From the NCBI RefSeq assembly GCF_008386315.1, contig NZ_CP043808.1, forward strand, positions 248,001 to 312,000: 64,000 bases of DNA. Direction: 5' to 3'. The position numbers and the translations under genes were made by a program. This document shows, one piece after another, positions 54,022 to 61,695 of the stretch. How positions within the stretch are numbered: the stretch's first letter is position 1; every line of letters starts with the position of its first letter. Origin of the DNA: Serinicoccus marinus DSM 15273 (GTDB lineage: Bacteria; Actinomycetota; Actinomycetes; Actinomycetales; Dermatophilaceae). A model generated the notes under the pieces. It did not search any database, had not been told where the DNA came from, and was given only the letters and a program-made list of their open reading frames with translations.

Positions 54022-54911
54022 GCCGCGACCTCGCGGGCGTCGTCGGCGGTGAGGCTGAGGAACATCTCCTCCAGGCCGCCGCCGGCCGCGCCGAGGTCGG
54101 TGATGACGAGACCCTCGGCCAGCGCGAGCTCACCGATCTGCGCGGTCTGCGCGGTCGCGGTGAAGCCGCCGCGCGGGCGGGCGACCGGCGCGAAGCCGGC
54201 CCGCTCGAGCGCCGCGTGCAGCGCGGCCCGGTCGGTCGCGTCCACGACGACCCCGGCCCCGGCGAGCAGCTCGTCCTTGGCGCCCTGCGCCACGATCCGG
54301 CCGCGACCGATGAGCACGAGGTCGTCGGCGACCTGCTCCACCTCGGACAGCAGGTGCGAGCTGAGCAGCACGGTGCCGCCGTGGCGGGCATACCCGCGCA
54401 GCAGCTCGCGCATCCAGTGGATGCCGCCCGGGTCCAGGCCGTTGGCCGGCTCGTCCAGGATGAGCACGCCCGGGTCGCCGACGAGCGCGGCCCCCAGGCC
54501 GAGGCGCTGGCGCATCCCCAGGCTGTAGTTGCCGACGCGGCGCTCCGCCTCGCGGCTGGACAGGCCGACCCGGTCCAGCACCTCGTCGACCTTGCCGCGG
54601 CCGGCCCCCACGAGGATCGCCGCGAGGGTCAGCACCTCGCGGCCGGTCCGCCCGGCGTGCTGCGCGCTGGCGTCGATCATGACGCCGACGTGCGTCGTGG
54701 GGTTGGGCAGCGCCCGGTAGGGACGGCCCAGGATGTGCGCGGTGCCCGAGGTGGCAGGGGTGAGCCCGCACATCATCCGCATCGCGGTGGACTTGCCGGC
54801 GCCGTTGGGGCCGAGGAAGCCAGTGACGCGGCCAGGCCGCGCGGTGAAGGTGACGTCGTCGACGGCGGTGAAGCTGCCGTAGCGCTTGGTGAGGTTCTCG
54901 ATCTGGATCAT
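54018..54911 (-). CDS. ABC transporter ATP-binding protein
   Basis: This 297-residue ATPase has LGPNGAGKSTAMRMMCGL (Walker A), YSLGMRQRLGLGAALV (signature) and GVLILDEPANGLDPGG (Walker B), plus a C-terminal extension typical of drug or bacitracin-type ABC-2 exporters. It is cotranscribed with the permease at 53105 and divergent from a sensor kinase operon, which may regulate it. Confidence 0.88.
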   Translation of the reverse strand: MIQIENLTKRYGSFTAVDDVTFTARPGRVTGFLGPNGAGKSTAMRMMCGLTPATSGTAHILGRPYRALPNPTTHVGVMIDASAQHAGRTGREVLTLAAILVGAGRGKVDEVLDRVGLSSREAERRVGNYSLGMRQRLGLGAALVGDPGVLILDEPANGLDPGGIHWMRELLRGYARHGGTVLLSSHLLSEVEQVADDLVLIGRGRIVAQGAKDELLAGAGVVVDATDRAALHAALERAGFAPVARPRGGFTATAQTAQIGELALAEGLVITDLGAAGGGLEEMFLSLTADDAREVAA

Positions 54912-55075
54912 GCGTCCAGCCTGGCGTCCGGTGGCACGGGCGGGCATCGGTCCCAGGTCTCGGTCGAGCACGACCACGGTCTCGTCCGGTCGGGCTCCCT
55001 CTCCGACCAAGGTAGGGGGTGGTCCCGCCGGTGGACGGGTGCCCCGGTGCGGCGTCGCGGCCTATCGTCACAGGT

Positions 55076-56371
55076 ATGCCCCCCAGCCTGGCCTCCGACC
55101 GGGTCCACGCCGACCCGTCGGACCCCTCGGTCGACCCGCCCGACCTGCGTCCGTGGCAGCAGGCCTGGCGGCTCGGCACGGTCTGGCTGCTCGGTGGGCT
55201 GCCGTGGCTCGTCGTCTTCGGGCTGTCGCCCGTCGGCCAGGGCGACCTAGAGCGGACGGGAGCGGTCGACGTGCTGCTCGTGCTCGACCTGCTGGTCGGA
55301 CAGCTCTGCGTGCTGCTCGTGGCCTTCCGCCGTCGCCGCCCGGCCACCGTCGCGGTGGTGGTCACGCTGCTCAGCGCGGTCTCCGCCTGGGGCGCCCCGG
55401 CAGCCCTGCTCGCCGTCCTGTCGTTGGCCACCCGTCGCCGGCTCCCCCCGTTGCTGGTCGTCCTGGCGCTCAACGCCCTCATCAGCCTGACCTACGACAC
55501 GTTCGTCGCGCCGACGTTGCTGCCCGACGACCCTGCCTACGCCGACGGTGGCTCCCTGTGGCAGGTCGGCATCAACACCCTCGTCGTCCTGCTGGTCTTC
55601 TGCATCGTCGGACTCATCGGGTGGAACATCGGCGGCCGCCGACAGCTGATCGCGAGCTGGCGCTCGCAGGCGCAGACCGCGCGGCGGGAGCAGGCCGCGC
55701 GGGTGTCGCAGGCCCGCCTGGCGGAGCGGGCCCGCATCGCGCGGGAGATGCACGACGTCATGGGTCACCGGTTGTCGCTGGTCGCGATGCATGCGGGTGC
55801 CCTCGCGCACCGGCCCGACCTCAGCGAGCAGGAGCGTCGGGCCAGCGCCGAGATCGTCCGGGACGGCGCGCACCAGGCGCTGCAGGAGCTGCGTGACGTC
55901 CTGGGTGTGCTGCGGGCCGAGGAGGATCCGGACCCGCTCGAGACCGGCCAGGTCGAGGCGCCGCAGCCGACGCTGACGGCGCTGCCGTCCCTCGTGGCCG
56001 AGGCGACGAGCAGCGGGCAGGAGGTGCTGCTCGAGGCCGACCCCGACCTGTGGTCCCGCTCCGTCCACCTGTCCGACCTCGTCGGACGGCACGCCTACCG
56101 CGTCGTGCAGGAGGCCCTGACCAACGCCCGCAAGCATGCTCCCGACTCCGTCGCACGGGTCCGGGTGGCCGGGTCGGAGGAGGACGGGCTCGAGGTGGTC
56201 GTCCGCAACGCGGTCGGCCCGACCGGCGGCTCGGCGCCGTCCTCGGGGATGGGCCTGCCGGGCATGGCCGAGCGGGTGCACCTCGCCGACGGCCGCTTCG
56301 AGGCCGGGGTCGAGGCGGGCGAGTTCGTCGTGCGAGTCTGGCTCCCGTGGCAACAGGAGGGACAGGAATGA
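55076..56371 (+). CDS. Two-component sensor histidine kinase (NarL/DesK type)
   Basis: This 431-residue kinase has about five N-terminal membrane helices and the HisKA_3 site ERARIAREMHDVMGHRLSLV with the phosphoacceptor His. The HATPase_c domain has EALTNARKHAPDS (N box) and GMGLPGMAERV (G box). It overlaps the response regulator by four bases. The divergent ABC exporter is its plausible target, an arrangement seen in antibiotic-responsive systems. Confidence 0.88.
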   Translation: MPPSLASDRVHADPSDPSVDPPDLRPWQQAWRLGTVWLLGGLPWLVVFGLSPVGQGDLERTGAVDVLLVLDLLVGQLCVLLVAFRRRRPATVAVVVTLLSAVSAWGAPAALLAVLSLATRRRLPPLLVVLALNALISLTYDTFVAPTLLPDDPAYADGGSLWQVGINTLVVLLVFCIVGLIGWNIGGRRQLIASWRSQAQTARREQAARVSQARLAERARIAREMHDVMGHRLSLVAMHAGALAHRPDLSEQERRASAEIVRDGAHQALQELRDVLGVLRAEEDPDPLETGQVEAPQPTLTALPSLVAEATSSGQEVLLEADPDLWSRSVHLSDLVGRHAYRVVQEALTNARKHAPDSVARVRVAGSEEDGLEVVVRNAVGPTGGSAPSSGMGLPGMAERVHLADGRFEAGVEAGEFVVRVWLPWQQEGQE

Positions 56372-57042
56372 CGGAGACGGCGGGGAGGCGCACCCGGGTG
56401 GTGCTCGTCGACGACGACCCGCTGGTGCGGGCGGGGCTGCGGATGCTGCTCGGCGGCCCGGACGGGGTGGACGTCGTCGCCGAGGGGGAGGACGGCGACC
56501 AGGCCGTCGAGCTGGTCGGCCGGCACCGGCCCGACGTGCTCCTCATGGACATCCGGATGTCGCGGGTGGACGGGCTGAGCGCGACCCGTGACGTCCTCGC
56601 CACGTGGCCGGAGGCCAAGGTCCTGGTCCTGACCACCTTCGACGCCGACGAGCTGGTGCTGGGGGCGCTGCGGGCCGGGGCACGCGGCTTCGTCCTGAAG
56701 GACACCCCGCCGGAGCGGCTCGTCGCCGCGGTGCACGAGGTCGCCTCCGGCGACCATGCGCTCTCGCCGTCGGTGGCGGCCCTCCTGGTCCGGGAGGTCA
56801 GCGGCGGCACCGCCGCCCCGGACGACCGGGGTGACCGCGCCCGGGCGCAGCTCGACCGGCTCACCGAGCGTGAGGTCGAGGTGGCCCGCGCGGTGGCCCA
56901 GGGCGGCTCCAACGCCGACATCTCGCGCGAGCTCTACCTCGGCGTGCCGACGGTCAAGGCGCACGTCTCCAGCATCCTGGCCAAGCTGGGCCTGACCAAC
57001 CGGGTCCAGGTCGCGCTGCTCGTCCACGACGCCGAGCGCTGA
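56368..57042 (+). CDS. LuxR/NarL-family response regulator
   Basis: This 224-residue regulator has the receiver acidic pocket LVDDDPLVRAG, phosphoacceptor Asp in VLLMDIRMS, conserved Lys in GFVLKDTPPE, and the LuxR HTH LTEREVEVARAVAQGGSNAD then ISRELY. It is the cognate partner of the preceding kinase. Confidence 0.92.
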   Translation: MTETAGRRTRVVLVDDDPLVRAGLRMLLGGPDGVDVVAEGEDGDQAVELVGRHRPDVLLMDIRMSRVDGLSATRDVLATWPEAKVLVLTTFDADELVLGALRAGARGFVLKDTPPERLVAAVHEVASGDHALSPSVAALLVREVSGGTAAPDDRGDRARAQLDRLTEREVEVARAVAQGGSNADISRELYLGVPTVKAHVSSILAKLGLTNRVQVALLVHDAER

Positions 57043-57170
57043 GCCGGGCGTCAGATCAACAGTTCGGGCCCGTCGGAACGGTGCTCGGGACCACGTGTGA
57101 CGAGCCGCCGCGCGAACCGCGTCAGCGAACGTCAAGGACTCGTGCCGGCGCGAGCGCATACGCTCGCCGT

Positions 57171-57376
57171 GTGGGCACGGTGCTGGTCGTCGAGGACGAG
57201 GCGACGGTGCGGGAGGTCGTCTGTGCCTACCTGCACCGGGCCAGGCTGCCCACGCACGAGGCGGCGGACGGGCTGGTCGCGGTGCGCGCCTTCCCGGACG
57301 TGCGGCCCGACCTGGTCGTGCTCGATCTCATGATCCCCGGGATCGACGGCTTCGAGGTGCTGCGCCGGTGCGACCT
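57171..57376 (+). pseudogene. N-terminal fragment of an OmpR-type response regulator
   Basis: From GTG 57171 the text reads VGTVLVVEDEATVREVV, a receiver start, to LVVLDLMIPGIDGFEVLRR with the phosphoacceptor Asp. After about 68 residues homology ends. What follows is the C-terminus of a different protein. The remaining receiver half and the DNA-binding domain are absent. Confidence 0.7.
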
Positions 57377-57478
57377 GGCGAGCGTGTCGGGGTCGTGCTC
57401 ACCGGCGGCAACGTCGACCTCTCGCGGTATGCCCAGCTCCTGGGTGTTGACGACGGGTCAGCACCGGATCGTCAAGTA
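57377..57478 (+). pseudogene. C-terminal fragment of a threonine dehydratase-like enzyme
   Basis: Directly after the receiver fragment, in another frame, the text reads RPGERVGVVLTGGNVDLSRY then AQLLG. V-x-L-S/T-G-G-N-V-D-L is the conserved end of threonine/serine dehydratases (PLP fold type II). The first 280 or so residues are missing. The junction is a deletion or recombination scar. Confidence 0.6.
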
Positions 57479-57521
57479 AAACAGATAAAACAGGTTCGGC
57501 GTGGTACAACAGATCAAACAG
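57477..57521 (+). promoter_or_regulatory. A/T-rich tandem element upstream of the AAA ATPase
   Basis: TAAAACAGATAAAACAG at 57477-57493 and TACAACAGATCAAACAG at 57505-57521 match at 14 of 17 bases and start 28 bases apart. They are strikingly A/T-rich in this genome. The second ends 27 bases before the ATPase start. They may form the operator or a composite promoter. Confidence 0.55.
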
Positions 57522-57548
57522 CAGCAGCACCGACGAGAGGTGAGACGC

Positions 57549-58655
57549 ATGCCGCGTCGCCGCAACCCCTTCCGACCGAGCTTCGGAGCCAGCCCGCGGG
57601 TGCTGGCCGGGCGTGGTGACCTGGTGGAGGAGTTCGACGCGGCCCTCGACGAGGGCCCCGGGTCGCCCATGCGGTCGGTCCTGCTGAGCGGGCCCCGCGG
57701 GATGGGCAAGACCGTGGTGCTCAACGAGCTGGAGGACCGCGCGCGGGCGCGAGGGTGGCACGTCATCCGGCTCCCCGAAGGCCCGGGGCTGCTGGTCGAG
57801 CTGGAGCGCAGCGTCCTGCCGGCGCTGCTCGCCGAGCACGACCCCGCCGCGGAGCAGCGCCGGGTCACCGGGGGTGCGATCAGCGCGGTGGGCTCACTGA
57901 CCACGGAGACCACCGACACCTACCCGGTCGACCAGAGCGTGAGCACCATGCTCGCCCGCCTCGTGCAGATCGCCGAGTCGCACGGGAGCGGCGTGCTCCT
58001 CACGCTGGACGAGGTGCAGGCCGCGCCGATCGAGGACGTGGCCCGGCTGGCCTCGGCCTACCAGCACCTGGTCCGGGACGAGCGGGAGGTCGCCTTCGTC
58101 GGCGCGGGGCTGCCCTCGGGCATCGGGACGCTGCTGGACCAGCACGGCTCGACCTTCCTGCGGCGGGCTGAGCGGGTCGACCTGGGGCCGCTGCGCGAGG
58201 AGGAGGTGCGCGATGCCGCGGTCCAGACCGTGCGCACTGCCGGGCGGGTGATCAGCGCGGAGGCGACGGAGCGGCTCGGTGCCATCGCCCACGGCTACCC
58301 CTACCTCCTGCAGCTCGTGGGATACCAGGCCTGGCGCGCGGCGGGCGACGCCGAGGTCATCACCCACGGCGACGTGGAGGGCACCCTGCCGGTGGTCGTG
58401 GACCGCATGAGCCGGTTGGTCCACACCCCGGCGCTGCGCGGGGTCCCGCAGGGCCAGCTGGACTACCTGGAGGCGATGGCGCTCGACGACGGTCCCTCGT
58501 CGACCGGGGAGGTCGCGGAGCGGCTCGGCGTCAGCAAGCAGCACGGGGGAGTCATCCGCGGCCGCCTCATGGACCGGGAGCTCATCGTGCCGGCCGGGCA
58601 CGGCCTCGTGGACGTGGCCCTGCCCTACCTCCGCGAGCACCTGAGGCGCCGGTAA
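57549..58655 (+). CDS. AAA ATPase with C-terminal winged helix
   Basis: This 368-residue protein has VLLSGPRGMGKTVVLNELED (Walker A), VLLTLDEVQAAPIEDVA (Walker B) and an arginine-rich sensor region. The C-terminus (STGEVAERLGVSKQHGGVIR then GRLMDRELI) is a winged helix that may bind DNA. This is the ATP-binding protein/AAA_16 type often found alone. The role is unknown. ATG 57549 follows GAGAGGTGAG. Confidence 0.75.
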   Translation: MPRRRNPFRPSFGASPRVLAGRGDLVEEFDAALDEGPGSPMRSVLLSGPRGMGKTVVLNELEDRARARGWHVIRLPEGPGLLVELERSVLPALLAEHDPAAEQRRVTGGAISAVGSLTTETTDTYPVDQSVSTMLARLVQIAESHGSGVLLTLDEVQAAPIEDVARLASAYQHLVRDEREVAFVGAGLPSGIGTLLDQHGSTFLRRAERVDLGPLREEEVRDAAVQTVRTAGRVISAEATERLGAIAHGYPYLLQLVGYQAWRAAGDAEVITHGDVEGTLPVVVDRMSRLVHTPALRGVPQGQLDYLEAMALDDGPSSTGEVAERLGVSKQHGGVIRGRLMDRELIVPAGHGLVDVALPYLREHLRRR

Positions 58656-58663
58656 GCGCCGCG

Positions 58664-59888
58664 ACGCACGAGCGGGTCCGCATCCCGTCAGAGATCTGGA
58701 TCCTCGTCGGCGCCTCCTTCGTCATCGCCGTCGGCTTCGGGCTGGTCTCACCCGTGCTCCCCGGCTTCGCCCGGTCCTTCGACGTCGGCGCCACCGCCGC
58801 GACGATCGTGGTCTCCGCCTTCGCCTTCTGCCGCCTGGTCTTCGCGCCCGCCGGCGGTCGGCTGGTCCAGCGGCTGGGGGAGCGGCCGGTCTACCTCACC
58901 GGGCTGCTCGTCGTCGCCGTCTCCTCCTTGGCGACGGCCTTCGCGCAGACCTACTGGCAGCTGCTCGTCTTCCGCGGGCTCGGCGGCCTCGGCTCGACCA
59001 TGTTCACCATCTCGGCGATCGCGCTGGTCGTCCGGCTGGCGCCGCCGTCGATCCGGGGTCGGGTGTCCTCGCTGTGGGGCAGCTCCTTCATCATCGGCAG
59101 CATGGTGGGGCCGGTCATCGGCGGCCTCATCGCCGGGTGGGGGATGCGCGTGCCCTTCGTCGTGTATGCCGTCGCCCTCGTCCTCGCCGCCCTCGTGGTC
59201 GGCGTCGGGCTGGGCGGCGCGCGGCTGCGCCCACCGCCGGGGGATGCCGACCGCCCCGTGCTGACGGTGCGGGAGGCGCTGGGGGACCGGGCATACCGGG
59301 CGGCGCTGGCGTGCGGCGTCGCCAACGGGTGGGCCAACCTCGGTGTCCGGATGGCGGTCATTCCCGCTGCTCGCCGCCGCCGTCCGCGACGAGACCTGGG
59401 TGGCGGGCGCGACGCTGACCACCGCCGCCCTCGGCACCGCCGTCACGCTGCAAATCACCGGACGGCTCGCCGACCGGATCGGTCGTCGCCCGCTCATCAT
59501 CGCGGGCATGACCACCTCTGCGCTGTCGCTCGGGATGCTCGGGCTGAGCCTGCTACCCGGGCTGGGGCAGGCGTCGTCGCTGGCCGTGCTGCTGGGGCTG
59601 AGCCTGGTCTCCGGCGTGGGAGCAGGCTTCGTCAACCCGGCGCAGCAGGCGGCGCTTGCCGACATCGTCGGTCAGGAGCGCAAGGGCGGCACGGTGCTGT
59701 CGACCTACCAGATGGCCACCGACGTCGGGGTGATCGTGGGGCCCGTCCTGACCGGCCTGGTCGTCGACCTCGTCGGCTTCGGCACGGCCCTGGCGACGAC
59801 CGGCGCCGTCAGCCTGCTGGGGGCGCTGGTCTGGCTCCGCGCCCCCGAGACGCTGGCCCGGACATCTGACCCGGCCCCTCGGGAGTGA
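58664..59888 (+). pseudogene. MFS transporter with missing start and a frameshift
   Basis: The sequence RIPSEIWILVGASFVIAVGF continues as a 12-helix major facilitator with GGRLVQRLGERPVYLTG and LADRIGRRPLIIAGM motif-A loops. No ATG, GTG or TTG lies in frame before 58754, which is inside the first helix; an ACG at 58664 stands where a start would be expected. A CCC run at 59363-59365 has one C too many, shifting out of PLLAAAVRDETWVAG. The restored length is about 408 residues. Confidence 0.75.
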
Positions 59889-59895
59889 CCACGGC

Positions 59896-59941
59896 CTAGC
59901 GCAACCCTCATCGGCAAACTTCCCGATGAGGGTGGTGCTAG
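59896..59941. terminator. Long hairpin between convergent genes
   Basis: Arms of 19 bases (59896-59914 and 59923-59941) match with two mismatches, and the inner ACCCTCATCGG/CCGATGAGGGT is perfect around an eight-base loop. It follows the MFS stop on the plus strand and contains the TAG stop of the minus-strand GNAT remnant, so it can serve both. Confidence 0.75.
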
Positions 59942-60137
59942 GGCGACGTCGGTCCTCGATCGGGGCGAGCGGCCCAGTCGCTCGCGAGCAGCCCCATGAC
60001 GTGGCAGTCGACCCAGCCGTCGGCATACCGCAACGCCTCCCGCTGGGTGCCCTCGAGCACGAAGCCGACCTTCTCGTAGACCCGCCGTGTCCGCGGGTTG
60101 AAGGCGTAGACCTCCAGCCCGACCCGGTGCAGCCCCG
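59938..60137 (-). pseudogene. C-terminal remnant of a GNAT acetyltransferase
   Basis: The frame reads GLHRVGLEVYAFNPRTRRVY then EKVGFVLEGTQREALRYADG and WVDCHVMGLLASDW, the last third of a RimJ/RimL-type GNAT. The acetyl-CoA P-loop and everything before it are absent. Upstream sequence in the frame is not GNAT-like and joins the 3' end of the macrodomain gene. Confidence 0.65.
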
Positions 60138-60203
60138 CCGCCGGCCCGGTCGACCACCGCCCACACGAGCCGGTCGTCGTCGCGGGCCCAGCCCGGCAGG
60201 CGC

Positions 60204-60719
60204 TCACGCCAGCGCCTGCTCGAAGCGGGCCAGCACGTCCTCGCCGAAGAGCACGAAGCGCACCTCCTCGACCCCCGGCACCGATTCCCCGGTATGCCGC
60301 ACCGTCGCCACCGCGATCTGCGCCACCTGCCCCGGGTCCCAGCCGTAGACCCCGGCGCTGATCGCGGGGAAGGCCACCGAGGTGGCCCCGACCTCCTGGG
60401 CCACCTGGAGGCTGCGCCGGAAGCACGACGCGAGCAGCTCGGGGTCGGTCTGTCCCCGGTGCCGGTTCGGGCCGACCGTGTGGATGACCCATCGCGCGGG
60501 CAGGCGCCCGGCCCCGGTCGCGACCGCCTCGCCGACGGGTAGCCCGTCGTGCCAGCGCGCGGCCCGCACCCGACGGCACTCCTCGAGCAGCTCCGGCCCG
60601 GCGGCGGCGTGGATCGCCCCGTCGACACCGCCCCCGCCCATGAGGGTGGAGTTGGCCGCGTTGACCACCGCGTCCACGTCGACCTGGGTGATGTCGCCGA
60701 GCTGTGCCGAGATGTCCAT
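60204..60719 (-). CDS. Macrodomain protein (O-acetyl-ADP-ribose/ADP-ribosyl hydrolase type)
   Basis: This 171-residue macrodomain has [20 protein letters not shown] then [11 protein letters not shown], the ADP-ribose-binding loop, [20 protein letters not shown], and [20 protein letters not shown]. It resembles YmdB/MacroD hydrolases that deacetylate O-acetyl-ADP-ribose or remove ADP-ribose. ATG 60719 starts the fold. Confidence 0.9.
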   Translation of the reverse strand: MDISAQLGDITQVDVDAVVNAANSTLMGGGGVDGAIHAAAGPELLEECRRVRAARWHDGLPVGEAVATGAGRLPARWVIHTVGPNRHRGQTDPELLASCFRRSLQVAQEVGATSVAFPAISAGVYGWDPGQVAQIAVATVRHTGESVPGVEEVRFVLFGEDVLARFEQALA

Positions 60720-60776
60720 GCGGCCATGGTGGCGCGATCCGGCATACTTCGCACCCCCGTCCCGAGGAGGTGTGCC

Positions 60777-61580
60777 GTGGCGCTGGCGCTCGCCGTCACC
60801 GTCCTGGCCGGGCTGTCGACCTGCGTCGGTGGCTGGCTGGGCACGCGCCGTGCGGCGTTGCGGACCGGGGTGATGGCGGTTGCCCTCTGCTTCGCGGCGG
60901 GGGTGATGATCACCATCTCGGTCGGCGAGATCGCCCCGTCTGCCCTGAGCGGGTTGTCCGGTGTCGTCGGCGACCGCACCGCCCTGCTCTCCGTGATGGT
61001 GGCGATGGCCCTGGGCGCCGCGACCGTGCACCTCGTCTGCCACGTCATGCCGCACCGGTTCAGCCCGGCGGAGACGGGGGGCGGGCAGGACCTGCGTCGG
61101 GTCCGTTCCGGCGAGCTCGACGTCGGCCTGCTCCGGACGGGACTGATGCTCGCGGCGGTCGTGGGGCTGCACAACCTGCCTGAGGGTCTGGCGACGCTCG
61201 TCGCCACCCTGGACGACCCGACGGTGGGGGTGGTGCTCGCCGCGGCCATCGCCATCCACAACATCCCCGAGGGCATGGTCGTGGCGGCCCCGATCTACGC
61301 CGCGACCGGCAGCCGTGCCCGGGCCATGCTCTGGGCGGCAGCCTCGGGGCTGGCCGAGCCGGTGGGCGCGGTGCTGGGCTACCTCGTCCTGCAGGCTCTG
61401 CTCCCGGACGGCTGGATCGACCTGTCGCTGGCGCTGGTGGCCGGGATGATGATCGCGGTCAGCGTCGTCGAGCTGCTCCCCACCGCACGCAGGCATGCCG
61501 GGTCTCGCCACGCCCTGGTGCTCGGTTTCGTGGCGGGCGCGGCCGTGATGCTGCTCTCGCTCGCCCTGCTGCGGCTCTGA
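60777..61580 (+). CDS. ZIP-family divalent metal transporter (ZupT-like)
   Basis: This 267-residue protein has eight predicted helices and the two metal-binding signatures [11 protein letters not shown] and [25 protein letters not shown] lies in the variable loop. ZupT-type ZIP proteins import zinc, iron or manganese. GTG 60777 follows CGAGGAGG. It precedes clpB but has its own spacing; the clpB HAIR site lies between. Confidence 0.88.
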   Translation: MALALAVTVLAGLSTCVGGWLGTRRAALRTGVMAVALCFAAGVMITISVGEIAPSALSGLSGVVGDRTALLSVMVAMALGAATVHLVCHVMPHRFSPAETGGGQDLRRVRSGELDVGLLRTGLMLAAVVGLHNLPEGLATLVATLDDPTVGVVLAAAIAIHNIPEGMVVAAPIYAATGSRARAMLWAAASGLAEPVGAVLGYLVLQALLPDGWIDLSLALVAGMMIAVSVVELLPTARRHAGSRHALVLGFVAGAAVMLLSLALLRL

Positions 61581-61595
61581 GGACCTCTTCTCAGG

Positions 61596-61616
61596 GTTGA
61601 GCGGAATAGACTCAAC
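61596..61616. promoter_or_regulatory. HAIR site (HspR operator) upstream of clpB
   Basis: GTTGAGC-GGAATAG-ACTCAAC has the same 7-7-7 form and the same arms as the site at 44607-44627. It begins 16 bases after the ZIP stop and 80 bases before clpB. It places clpB in the HspR regulon with dnaK. Confidence 0.85.
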
Positions 61617-61695
61617 TTTGGTCACGTTGGACATGATAGTGAACTGACCGACGCGAGCGGCCCCGAGCGAGGGCCGGGAGGAGCACCGCATACCC

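Noticed and set aside
59938..60203. A full GNAT gene reaching back to the macrodomain stop
   Set aside because: GNAT-like text begins only around 60137. The upstream part of the frame lacks any acetyl-CoA motif.
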